Below, piece after piece: positions 54,380 through 63,332 of a stretch of DNA of 64,000 bases; the first letter of the stretch is position 1, and the number at the start of each line of letters is the position of its first letter. The DNA comes from Planctomycetaceae bacterium (GTDB lineage: Bacteria; Planctomycetota; Planctomycetia; Pirellulales; Pirellulaceae): NCBI GenBank assembly GCA_016794985.1, contig JAEUIQ010000047.1:198122-262121 (forward strand), written 5' to 3'. The position numbers and the translations under genes are program-made. The notes beneath the pieces were generated by a model. It was not told the origin of the DNA, made no database searches, and saw only the letters and a list, made by a program, of their open reading frames with translations.

Positions 54380-56428
54380 ATGAATCCAAGTGATGAACTC
54401 AACAACGAGATGCTGACGGCATATTTCGATGGCGAATTGAGCCAGGCGGAACAATTGCAAGTCGAGCAGGCGTTGTTTGATAATCCGAAACTTCGGCAGC
54501 AGTTGCACGATTGGGCAACCTTGCGAGACGCGATCTCTCGTTGCGCGAACTTGCCTGACGCGAACTTGCCTGACGCGAACTTGCCTGACGCGAACTTTCG
54601 TGACGCGAACTTGGAAGATTTGATGCGAAGCGAGGACGACTCGCGAGTCAATCTTGGTGTTTCGAGCGCTGGTTCAGCAATGGGTTCGAATGCGGCTTCC
54701 CCGGATCTCGACCGTCTCGAAAAGGCAATCATGGGTCGGATTGCGGCGGCCGTGGCGGCCGGCCAGGTGGGTTGGGTTGCGGCACCGAATCAATCGCAAC
54801 TTCAATCTCATCGAGTTGACCAGAAGCACTCGCCAGTGGCCGGTGAAGATGGGAGCGGTGTTGCTTCTGATGCAAGTGAGACTTCAGCGGCAAGGACTCG
54901 CGCGGCAGAAGTTAAAGATATTTCGGGGCCCTTAACAACCCGTTCGACTGTGAACGCCCGCGAGGCGACAGATTCCTCAACTGGCAGTTGGCTGTCGGAT
55001 TATCGCCGATTGTCGCCGGCCCAGCGGCTGAGCCGATGGCGATGGCAGTTGGGTGCGACTCTTGCAGTGGCGGCTGGATTGTTGCTGACGGTGTTTTTTG
55101 CTCAAAAACCTTTTGAGCGAAACATGGCCTACAAGTCTTCCTCGGAGAGTTCGAGTACTCCGGGCCGCCCTGGCGACTTTGGTGGTCCAGATTTGATGGC
55201 CGCGGAGGCCGCTCCTGCCACTGATGAAATGAATGGCAGCGAGAATCCGATGCTGCAAAATCTGTCGCCCGATTCGGCGATGGTCGAACTCGGCTCCGGC
55301 GGTGGCAATCCTGTGGCAATGATGGACGAAGTTACGAATTTTATTAGTTACGATGTGGCTGATTCAGAGCTTGGATTGCAGCAGATGCAGGCCGTTCTGG
55401 CTTGGAATCAAATGACGCCCGTAGAAGTGTTCGAGCAAGACGATTCTTCGGTCGTGGTCTTGTCGGGTGAAGTCAAGAAGTTAGTTGAAGTCCTGGAAGC
55501 ATTCGAAGCCTCTGGGAATAACTCACTAGCCTTGCTCGCAAAAGTTGGCTCGGATACCGATTCGGCGTTGGCAGCCAACATGTTTCAAAGTTATGGCGGC
55601 GCTCCACTGGAAGTGAACGCCTTGAATTCGAACGCCGCGAGTCAGTTGCCACCGTCGATCGAGTCGGAAGCCCATGTCGCTGGAGTCTCCGAGTCGCATC
55701 AGGGTCAAGATGATTTGTCCGGACAAAACCAGGATTCGAATCTCGCTTCAGATATCGGTTTGCTGCCGCAATCGGCGGGACAAAGCGGCGAACAAACTGC
55801 CGGTGGACTAAATGCGGCAGGACAGAATCCTGCGGGACAGATTGCTGCGGGACAGATTGCTTCGGGACAGGGACAACAAATGGCGCCTTTCGGCAACTTT
55901 CGACAAGAGATCATCCGCAGTCAAGCGATCGCGTTGGGTAACTCGATGGCTCCTCCGCCCAACGTGACGCTCGAAGAGTTCTTGAATCAACCGCCTCCTC
56001 CGAAGAGCCAGCGGAAACCGTTCGGCGGACAGTTCAACGCCCAGTCACAAATCGCCAATCTGGAACCAACGCCGCCGAATCAAGGTGTTGCGATGGCACC
56101 TCCGGCAAACGACACGGCCAACATGAAATTGCCAGATAACACGACCGCCCGGACTGAACGGTTGGCCAATCGTCAACGCGCGCAAGTAGAGAGTCCTGGT
56201 GGTGGAGGTGGCCAGGCACCCGGGTTGACGCAAGCGGAGTCTACCCCACCATCCCAAGCCACAGCCGACTCGATGGTTCAAGCTCCGTCGGTGGCCGCTC
56301 CCCGACCCGCGACGGAAGGAAATGCAAATCCGAGCGTGACTAATCCGCCGACGACGCAAATTGTGGTGATTCTCCGCCCGAAGTCTCGCGGGCAGCAACA
56401 ATCATCTCTTAATAATGAAAATCAGTAA
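54380..56428 (+). CDS. Membrane-anchored anti-sigma factor with long extracytoplasmic domain
   Basis: Residues 1-52 have the anti-sigma start (NEMLTAYFDGELSQAE, then LRQQLHDWATLRD) that folds against the sigma factor. The usual zinc HxxxCxxC motif is missing. Residues 56-80 are five pentapeptides of the ANLPD type. One membrane helix lies at 223-241 (ATLAVAAGLLLTVFF). The ~440-residue outer part is rich in Gln, Asn, Pro and Gly, with AGQ repeats near residues 475-495, and probably senses the envelope. It is 51 bp after the sigma gene. Confidence 0.85.
   Translation: MNPSDELNNEMLTAYFDGELSQAEQLQVEQALFDNPKLRQQLHDWATLRDAISRCANLPDANLPDANLPDANFRDANLEDLMRSEDDSRVNLGVSSAGSAMGSNAASPDLDRLEKAIMGRIAAAVAAGQVGWVAAPNQSQLQSHRVDQKHSPVAGEDGSGVASDASETSAARTRAAEVKDISGPLTTRSTVNAREATDSSTGSWLSDYRRLSPAQRLSRWRWQLGATLAVAAGLLLTVFFAQKPFERNMAYKSSSESSSTPGRPGDFGGPDLMAAEAAPATDEMNGSENPMLQNLSPDSAMVELGSGGGNPVAMMDEVTNFISYDVADSELGLQQMQAVLAWNQMTPVEVFEQDDSSVVVLSGEVKKLVEVLEAFEASGNNSLALLAKVGSDTDSALAANMFQSYGGAPLEVNALNSNAASQLPPSIESEAHVAGVSESHQGQDDLSGQNQDSNLASDIGLLPQSAGQSGEQTAGGLNAAGQNPAGQIAAGQIASGQGQQMAPFGNFRQEIIRSQAIALGNSMAPPPNVTLEEFLNQPPPPKSQRKPFGGQFNAQSQIANLEPTPPNQGVAMAPPANDTANMKLPDNTTARTERLANRQRAQVESPGGGGGQAPGLTQAESTPPSQATADSMVQAPSVAAPRPATEGNANPSVTNPPTTQIVVILRPKSRGQQQSSLNNENQ
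54545..54614. repeat. 15-bp tandem repeat inside the anti-sigma gene
   Basis: Units of GCGAACTTGCCTGAC repeat three times exactly (54545-54589), then one variant (GCGAACTTTCGTGAC) and a partial fifth. Each encodes one ANLPD pentapeptide. Copy number should vary by slippage in frame without breaking the gene. Confidence 0.9.
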
Positions 56429-56487
56429 CCGTGGCCGGTCGTCCAAGTTTGATGATTGCAAGTTCCGACTGTGGACCAAGATCCAAC

Positions 56488-57870
56488 CTATTTTAAGCCA
56501 ACCATGATCGCGATGACCATGATGATCGCTGAGGCAATAAAGAGTTTGATGATCAACGGCCAAATAAACCTAAACCAGCGATCGTAGGGAATACCGGCTA
56601 TTCCCAAGATTCCCATCAAGACCGGGTTCGTCGGCACGATCATGTTTGTGAAGCCATCGCCAAATTGGAAAGCCAAAACCGTCACTTGTCGCTCGATTCC
56701 CACTAGATCACCAATCGGCGCCATGATCGGTATCGTTGCATAGGCTTGCCCGCTGCCCGAAGGAATAAAGAAATTCAACAGGTTTTGTATGAACAGCATG
56801 ACGATGGCTGCAACTTCCTTGGGCAGATACGTCAAAGGAGTCGAAACGTTATGGACAATCGTGTGGAGCACTTGCCCTTCTTCAAGAATCATACCAATCG
56901 ATCGGGCAAAACCAATCAACAGTGCCGTACCGGTTAGCCCCGCCGCGCCCTTGATAAACGTCTCAGCGGCATGATTTGCGGACAGGCCACCAACGATCGA
57001 CGCGAAAATCCCCAGTCCCAAAAACAACGCACACAGTTCAATCAAATACCATTGGTGTACGATCACACCATAGACGAGGAGGACCAAGGTCATGATCATC
57101 CCGCCCAGCACCATCGCATGTTTCGGACGAAACAACGGGTATTCGAATGAATCGCCTGAAATATTCACATCCGATTTCACGCCAAACAGCAAACTTCGCG
57201 TTGGATCGGCTTGAGTTCTTCGTGCATAGCTCCACAGGTGATGAAACCCAATCAGAACCATCGGCGGACCCATTAGCAAACGGAACCAGAATCCCGACCC
57301 CGGCTGCAATCCTGAAATCTCTTGCGCCGGGAACACCGTAAATGGATTCAATACCGCGCAACCGTAGCCCACGGCATACCCGATCACCATTGTCCCGACC
57401 GCGACAATCGCATCCAGTTTGAGTGCCGCGCAGAGCACTAACAACACGCCGACAAAGCCGATGTACTCTTCCGCCATACCAAAGGTCGCAGAAAACGTCG
57501 CGAACAAGAACATGAGTCCGAACAATAACCAAGTCCACTGCGTTTGGAAAACCCGCAGCAACACGCCAATCGCGGCGTCGATCGCACCGGTCGCTTGCAA
57601 GATGGCAATCACACCGCCAAAGATGAACACCGAAAAAATAATGTCTTTAGCATCGGCCATTGCTCGTGGGATTACTGTCAACAATGTCCACACTGGCAAT
57701 CTCGCGGTCGATTCCAAATACTGGAAAGTGCCGGGCACAACCGCGTCTTTGCCATGACCGGTCGCAGCCATTTCGTACGCGCCGGGCGGAACAAGCCAGG
57801 TTGCGAGATACGCCAAGCTCATGATGCCGAACAACAAAACCAAGGTGTGTGGTACGGCAAAAGGCTTCAT
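56488..57870 (-). CDS. YfcC-family membrane carrier
   Basis: A 460-residue membrane protein with about eleven to twelve hydrophobic segments and the YfcC/DcuC-like features WLVPPGAYE near the N-terminus, GMAEEYIGFVGVL, and IPSGSGQAYATIPIMAPIGDLVG and PTNPVLMGILG in the C-terminal half. The family is predicted to move C4-dicarboxylates or basic amino acids but is poorly characterised. It is followed downstream in position by the sigma/anti-sigma operon on the other strand and preceded by rimI. Confidence 0.88.
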   Translation of the reverse strand: MKPFAVPHTLVLLFGIMSLAYLATWLVPPGAYEMAATGHGKDAVVPGTFQYLESTARLPVWTLLTVIPRAMADAKDIIFSVFIFGGVIAILQATGAIDAAIGVLLRVFQTQWTWLLFGLMFLFATFSATFGMAEEYIGFVGVLLVLCAALKLDAIVAVGTMVIGYAVGYGCAVLNPFTVFPAQEISGLQPGSGFWFRLLMGPPMVLIGFHHLWSYARRTQADPTRSLLFGVKSDVNISGDSFEYPLFRPKHAMVLGGMIMTLVLLVYGVIVHQWYLIELCALFLGLGIFASIVGGLSANHAAETFIKGAAGLTGTALLIGFARSIGMILEEGQVLHTIVHNVSTPLTYLPKEVAAIVMLFIQNLLNFFIPSGSGQAYATIPIMAPIGDLVGIERQVTVLAFQFGDGFTNMIVPTNPVLMGILGIAGIPYDRWFRFIWPLIIKLFIASAIIMVIAIMVGLK

Positions 57871-57893
57871 CTCAGGTTCCCGTCGCTAGGACG

Positions 57894-58412
57894 TCAACCG
57901 GCAAATCGTCGCAAGCGATTCGTTGGAGGCGCGGTAGCCGTCTGTGACTCGAGATGATACAGCATCGAATAGGCATCTTCTACCGTGTCTTCGTAGAAGT
58001 CTTTTAACACACTGACCGCTTGGAAACCCAGGCGACGGAAAAATAGCTGGGCCGCCAAATTGGTTTCCCGAACTTCCAGACGTACCTCGGTCCGCTGGCC
58101 TTGTCGCAGCTTGCTGACGATCTTGGCAATCATCTGCTGGCCCACGCCGCGGCGACGGACATCCGGTCGAACCGCCAAGTTCAAAACATGAAAATCAGAT
58201 CGCCCCATTTCGTAGACGATATAGCCGACGACTTCGCCGTCCAATTCCGCAACCATCCCAATGCAATTGCGTTGCTGAAGGCAAGAAATAAAGTCTTCTT
58301 GCGACCAAGGAAACTCGAAGCTCGTTGATTCGATATCCAGGACTTCCGGCATATCGCGACGTATCAGCCAACGCACATGCACCTCGATGTCTCGATTCCC
58401 TTCGAGCTTCAT
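57894..58412 (-). CDS. rimI: Ribosomal-protein-alanine N-acetyltransferase
   Basis: GNAT enzyme that acetylates the N-terminal alanine of ribosomal protein S18. The acetyl-CoA motif LAVRPDVRRRGVGQQMI and the following EVRETNLAAQLFFRRLGFQAV, with the C-terminal YEDTVEDAYSMLYHL, are the RimI signature. Start region WLIRRDMPEVLDIE is typical. The 172-residue length is slightly long. It is 23 bp upstream of the carrier gene on the same strand. Confidence 0.92.
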   Translation of the reverse strand: MKLEGNRDIEVHVRWLIRRDMPEVLDIESTSFEFPWSQEDFISCLQQRNCIGMVAELDGEVVGYIVYEMGRSDFHVLNLAVRPDVRRRGVGQQMIAKIVSKLRQGQRTEVRLEVRETNLAAQLFFRRLGFQAVSVLKDFYEDTVEDAYSMLYHLESQTATAPPTNRLRRFAG

Positions 58413-58688
58413 AGGACTACCTTTCCGCCGCGATTCGTAAACTGACCTATTCCCTCAGGTCGCGGGACCAGTGACCCGCAGGGTCGCAGAATAACAAAAG
58501 GCGAAGAAGCTGCCAATACGAACCTGAGCTGTCGACATTCCATTCCGTTCCTGGGTTGGACTTGACTTGAGGCCGGGTCGAACCAATTCCTGTTTACGAA
58601 TAACCAAAAAGTTGCTACCGTCCGCGCGACAGAAGCTGACGTGTGACTGGAAAAGTTCCAGCCCTTCGCTTTTTGAACCGCCGCGAAC

Positions 58689-59756
58689 TTGGAGCCCGGT
58701 CCAAACGTGTTTTTTCGGTCAGAAAACTTCTCCCAACCGCTCCGCCTGCTTTTGTTGACCGCAGGTCTACTGGCGACCGGCTGTCAGCCGCTGGCTGGCA
58801 CCACGTCACCCGGGTTCGGTTCACGCCTCGGGATGGGACCACAAAACCGAGCCATTGGGAATACCGCCTTTCAAACGGTTGGCTTTGGTGAGTCCGCCTA
58901 CGGTCGGGTCGCCTACGGCCCCAGTGTTTCGATTCCGGGCCTGATCAGTCCAAATGGAACCACCATTGCTGGCGGCCCAAGTGGTGGGACCACCATTCAA
59001 TGGGACTTGAACCAAGGCAACCAAGGCAACCCTGCGAACGGCACAAATTCAGCCCCGGTCTCGCTTGACTCCGAATATGCCCAGCAGTTAGCTCGCTTGA
59101 ATGCCGACAACACCGAGTTGTATCGACAATTGGCAGCAGCGCAGCAGCAACTGAAAGCAACTCAGGACACGAATCTGGCGCTTGAGCAACAGCTGTCGAC
59201 TCAACGCACACAACTTACTCAGTTCCAACGACTGAACGAAGAAAGCCAACAACGATTGCAAGTCATGCAAGCGTCTGGTCCAAACGGCACCGGGTTTCAA
59301 GGCGCCGTCCTACGCGGTAACAACAGTTTGACTCAAAACATGAATCGTCTGCAAGTTCCGGGCACATCGGTGGCTGCCGAAGGAGATGTGGTTCGGGTTA
59401 CAATTCCCAGCGACACTTTGTTTCAGCCGGGAACCTTTGAGCTTCAACCCAACGCAAGCCTGATCCTCAATCAATTGGCATCGAGTATTCGTCAGTTCTA
59501 TTCCGGCCAAGTCGTTGGTATCGAAGCGCATTGGGACCCCGCGTCACTGGGGGCGTCCGCCGTCAATCATCATCAACTTACCGCCAGCCAAGCGATGGCA
59601 CTCATGAAGTATTTGACCGACACTCAGCAACTGCCGACGCAACAATTACTGGTCATGGCGTACGGCAGCAATCGGCCTCGTTTTTCGAACGCCACCCCGC
59701 AAGGTCAAGCCGCCAATCGCCGTATCGAGTTGGTCGTCTACCCTGATCGATTCTAA
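58689..59756 (+). CDS. OmpA-like lipoprotein with coiled coil
   Basis: The frame begins with a TTG at 58689; a GTG at 58707 is also possible. A lipobox LLATGC follows a hydrophobic stretch, giving a lipid anchor. After a Gly/Thr-rich linker is a coiled coil (about residues 127-185: QLARLNADNTELYRQLAAAQ region). The C-terminal domain (about 230-355) has the OmpA-like peptidoglycan-binding features: TLFQPGTFELQPNAS, the AYGSNRP strand and ANRRIELVV. It probably tethers the outer surface to the cell wall. It is followed by the lipase-like lipoprotein 6 bp later. Confidence 0.88.
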   Translation: MEPGPNVFFRSENFSQPLRLLLLTAGLLATGCQPLAGTTSPGFGSRLGMGPQNRAIGNTAFQTVGFGESAYGRVAYGPSVSIPGLISPNGTTIAGGPSGGTTIQWDLNQGNQGNPANGTNSAPVSLDSEYAQQLARLNADNTELYRQLAAAQQQLKATQDTNLALEQQLSTQRTQLTQFQRLNEESQQRLQVMQASGPNGTGFQGAVLRGNNSLTQNMNRLQVPGTSVAAEGDVVRVTIPSDTLFQPGTFELQPNASLILNQLASSIRQFYSGQVVGIEAHWDPASLGASAVNHHQLTASQAMALMKYLTDTQQLPTQQLLVMAYGSNRPRFSNATPQGQAANRRIELVVYPDRF

Positions 59757-59762
59757 TCGCTT

Positions 59763-62015
59763 ATGTCCCACAGCACTCCCAAGCCGAATACATGCAGGCG
59801 ATGGCTGGTGGCCAGAATTGCTTTCTTGTTGATTTTCGCATGTACTCAGGGCTGCGTCTCCTTGGATAACCCTGCCAGCGTGCAACGCTTGGCGAGGTTC
59901 GCCAGCATCGGCACTTCCGAGACCGTTAAGTTAAAACGCGTCCGACCAACGCCGGTCGAGCATGTGAAAAAATTCTTGAATCCACTCCCGCCCGAACCCA
60001 GCGCGCGGCAGCAACAGATATTGCGGCGTTACGCGCTGCAAAAACTGTATCAAACCGATCGGCAAGCCGCGATTGATCAACTCTGGGAATTGTCTGAAAT
60101 CGAGGACAACGCGGATTTGGTCGCTAGTGTTTCCTTGCTGTCGCTGGCGGAAGCCAAGAATCATGACAGATTCTCGCGGGAAGAGGCTGCTTTGGATTGG
60201 TACGTAATGTCGCTGGTCAGCGCCAGCAATTATCTCTGGTCGCCCCGTTACGCCTCAACTCGCAATCCGTACGATCCCAATTTTTCCGAAGTGACCGCCG
60301 CCTACAACGAATCACTGGAGCATCTGCTACGATTTTTGAAGCAGAATCGCGACTTTCGCTGCGAAAAAACGGAAGTGATCGCGACGCGACTATTCGACCT
60401 GAGATTGGAATGTCGCAACTTGGGCAATTGGGACGAGCAGTCTTTCGAGAAATTGGAGTTTGTTTCCGACTTCGACATCCAGGGCTTGACCAACCATCAT
60501 CGCCAGTACGGGCTGGGGGTCCCATTGATCGCAGTTCGGGCCCAACGTGACGAGCCGATTTCGCCTAGCGATCGGTACTATCCACCGAATCTGACTTTTC
60601 CGGTCACCGCGTTTCTCCGCATGCCGCGTGAAACAAAACTGTTCCATACCGACCGACCCCAAATATCTGCGGTCCTAGAGATGATCGATCCCTTGCGCCA
60701 ATCAACAGTCTGGGTGGACCAAAGCGAGAGCCCGTTGGCAACCGACTTGACGGCACCGTTGGCTTATTACCTCAACGATCCTTTGTACCGTTCCAATTTA
60801 TTGGCTCATGTCGCCTTGATCAATTCGGACTTGGGCAACGAAGTGCGTGGCCTCTACATGTTAGAGCCTTATGATCCTGCAAAAATTCCGGTTGTGATGG
60901 TTCATGGCTTTTGGTCCAGCGCGATTACGTGGACGGAAATGTTCAACGATTTACGCGCCAATCCGATTATCAATCAGCGTTATCAGTTCTGGTTCTACAT
61001 GTATCCAACGGGTCAACCGTTTTGGGTAAGCGCCAAAGAAATGCGCGAAGACTTGGCGAAACTCCAAACAGACCTCGACCCAGAACGAAAGTCGCTAGCC
61101 TTGGATCAAATGGTCTTGGTTGGACATAGCATGGGAGGACTGATTTCGTATTTACAAACCGTTGATAGCGACGATCAAATCTGGCGCTTGCTCAGTGACC
61201 AACCGTTCGAAAAACTAACCGGGGATCCGGAAGTGATCGCCGACTTGCGCGAGACGATCTTCTTTACGGCAAACCCCCAAATCAAACGCGTCATCACGTT
61301 GGCGATGCCATATCAAGGTAGCGACGTTGCGAATCCGACGACGCGCTGGCTTGGAAGGTCGCTATTCAAATTGCCGCAAATGTTGATCCAAGAGAACAGT
61401 GAATTGGTTAAACAGAATCCTGGTCTGTTTCGTAACTCCGAGCTTTTGACGATCGATACCAGTATTGACTCGTTGGCCACCGATTCGCCGTTCTTTGTCG
61501 CCTTGGCCAACGTGCGCCCCGCTCCCTGGACGCGATATCACAACGTCTATGGCCGATACCAACCCGCCAATTCCTACGAAAAACTGGAACAGTACATTTG
61601 GGGCGAAGGGGACGGAGTCGTTGATGTGGAAAACGCTCAATTCCCGTATGCCCACAGCAACGATGAAGTGGACGGACGTCACATGAAGATCCACCAAGCG
61701 TCCAAGAGTATCTGGGTCGTGCGGCAGGCTCTTCTCCAGCATCTGGCAGAGAATGCCGCCTCGCCCCAACGCGAATACCGTTCGTCGGCACCCTATCAAC
61801 TTGCGGAAATTCCGGCTCTTCCGTCGACAACGCCGCAACCCATGTTAAAATCCAGTTCGAGCTCGTCCGGTGCGCGGTCCGAATCGGTAGAAACAACGGC
61901 TATGGAAACGGTGCGACCCGCGAATTTTGAGACCGAACCCCGCGCGGCGGCCGAAGCTATTCTTGAAAAGCGGTCGGGTCGATTCTTGCCGGCGATTCCT
62001 CCCAGCGTGAGATGA
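59763..62015 (+). CDS. Alpha/beta-hydrolase lipoprotein (lipase-like)
   Basis: The 750-residue protein has a lipobox in IFACTQGC and so is lipid-anchored. After a ~330-residue N-terminal part of helices the hydrolase domain starts with VVMVHGFWSSAITW. The nucleophile elbow is GHSMGG. The oxyanion HGF and the later DGVVDVENA and RHMKIHQ segments probably supply Asp and His. It may be an esterase or triacylglycerol lipase working on the cell surface. The Ser/Pro-rich C-terminus (last ~70 residues) is a low-complexity tail. It starts 6 bp after the OmpA-like gene. Confidence 0.88.
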   Translation: MSHSTPKPNTCRRWLVARIAFLLIFACTQGCVSLDNPASVQRLARFASIGTSETVKLKRVRPTPVEHVKKFLNPLPPEPSARQQQILRRYALQKLYQTDRQAAIDQLWELSEIEDNADLVASVSLLSLAEAKNHDRFSREEAALDWYVMSLVSASNYLWSPRYASTRNPYDPNFSEVTAAYNESLEHLLRFLKQNRDFRCEKTEVIATRLFDLRLECRNLGNWDEQSFEKLEFVSDFDIQGLTNHHRQYGLGVPLIAVRAQRDEPISPSDRYYPPNLTFPVTAFLRMPRETKLFHTDRPQISAVLEMIDPLRQSTVWVDQSESPLATDLTAPLAYYLNDPLYRSNLLAHVALINSDLGNEVRGLYMLEPYDPAKIPVVMVHGFWSSAITWTEMFNDLRANPIINQRYQFWFYMYPTGQPFWVSAKEMREDLAKLQTDLDPERKSLALDQMVLVGHSMGGLISYLQTVDSDDQIWRLLSDQPFEKLTGDPEVIADLRETIFFTANPQIKRVITLAMPYQGSDVANPTTRWLGRSLFKLPQMLIQENSELVKQNPGLFRNSELLTIDTSIDSLATDSPFFVALANVRPAPWTRYHNVYGRYQPANSYEKLEQYIWGEGDGVVDVENAQFPYAHSNDEVDGRHMKIHQASKSIWVVRQALLQHLAENAASPQREYRSSAPYQLAEIPALPSTTPQPMLKSSSSSSGARSESVETTAMETVRPANFETEPRAAAEAILEKRSGRFLPAIPPSVR

Positions 62016-62027
62016 CCGGAAACTCCT

Positions 62028-63329
62028 TTGAGCGCGGAAACTGAATTCGAAGTCATGGTGGTCGGAGCGGGGCCCGCCGGATTATTGGCGGCCATTCGCA
62101 GCGCTGAACTGGGGCGACGAACTTTGTTGGTCGAGCGCAATCGCAAGTTAGGGGTCAAGATTCTGATGTCGGGCGGGACGCGATGCAACGTAACGCACCA
62201 AACAGACCGGCAAGGAATTGTCCCAGCCTTTGGAGAAAATGGCAAGTTCTTGCATTCGGCATTGACCCGTTTCTCTCCCGCGGATGTCGTCGCAATGTTG
62301 GCCGCCGAAGGAGTCGGAATCAAAACCGAACCAAACGGCAAGATATTCCCGGCTTCGGATCGTGCGTTGGATGTGCAACAGGCCTTGATTCGCCGCTTGG
62401 AGCGTTCGAGTTGCGTGGTCCAAAATTCATTTCGCGTCCGCGAGATCGAGCGCCGGACCGAGGGCTTTTCGATCGTTGGCGATACGGAAAAATTCTGCGG
62501 CACACGTCTGATTTTGGCGACCGGCGGCCAGTCGTACCCTGGCTGCGGGACTACCGGCGACGGATATCGCTGGGCGGCAAATTTGGGGCACACGGTTATT
62601 CCACCCCATCCCGCCCTTGTGCCGCTCAGATCAGAAGCATCGTGGTTGCCAACGTTATCCGGAATCGCACTCCAAGATGTGCAAGTTTTTGTCGTGCGAC
62701 TCGACCAATTACCCCCCGAGTCGGACTATCTGGGACGTTTGTCTGTGATCCGCAAAAAGAACTTGCAGAATCGCCGAGCACCGATGTTGTTCACGCACGT
62801 TGGCTTGTCTGGCCCGGCTCCCATGGACGTTTCCAAGTCATTTTCCGCGGCAGCTGATCTTTCGGCGCTCCGCTGCGTTATCGATCTACTCCCACAATGG
62901 GACGCGAAAGAGCTCGAGCGCCGCTTCGAGATTTCGCAACGCGAACATAGCAAGAAACAAGTGGCTAGAATGTGCCAACAAGTCTTAGCGGAAACGGAAG
63001 TCCCCATGCGTTTGATCGAAGTCCTGTTGAACTTGGGACAAATCGATGGCCACAAAACTGCGGGAGAATTCAGTCGCGTCGATACCCAACGGATGATCGC
63101 GCTGCTCAAATCGTTGGCGGTCCCAATTCATGGAACACTCGGATTTGAAAAAGCAGAGGTGACGACGGGCGGCGTCAAATTGTCAGAAGTTGATTCGAAA
63201 ACAATGGCCAGTAAGCTCGTGCCAAATCTTTACTTGGCTGGCGAGATCCTCGACCTTGATGGATGGATTGGCGGTTACAACTTTACCGCGGCTTTCGCCA
63301 CCGGCTGGGTCGCAGGTGAGGTGTCCTGA
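62028..63329 (+). CDS. HI0933-family flavoprotein (NAD(P)/FAD-dependent oxidoreductase)
   Basis: The 433-residue protein has the FAD-binding Rossmann motif VVGAGPAGLLAAIRSAE, followed by the family signature LGVKILMSGGTRCNVTH and the ATGGQSYPGCGTTGDGY block. The C-terminal GGYNFTAAFATGWVAGE closes the FAD site. HI0933/BaiN-like enzymes reduce or oxidise small molecules; the natural substrate is unknown. The frame starts with a TTG at 62028; GGAAAC lies seven bases upstream. It is 13 bp after the lipase-like gene. Confidence 0.9.
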   Translation: MSAETEFEVMVVGAGPAGLLAAIRSAELGRRTLLVERNRKLGVKILMSGGTRCNVTHQTDRQGIVPAFGENGKFLHSALTRFSPADVVAMLAAEGVGIKTEPNGKIFPASDRALDVQQALIRRLERSSCVVQNSFRVREIERRTEGFSIVGDTEKFCGTRLILATGGQSYPGCGTTGDGYRWAANLGHTVIPPHPALVPLRSEASWLPTLSGIALQDVQVFVVRLDQLPPESDYLGRLSVIRKKNLQNRRAPMLFTHVGLSGPAPMDVSKSFSAAADLSALRCVIDLLPQWDAKELERRFEISQREHSKKQVARMCQQVLAETEVPMRLIEVLLNLGQIDGHKTAGEFSRVDTQRMIALLKSLAVPIHGTLGFEKAEVTTGGVKLSEVDSKTMASKLVPNLYLAGEILDLDGWIGGYNFTAAFATGWVAGEVS

Positions 63330-63332
63330 ACT

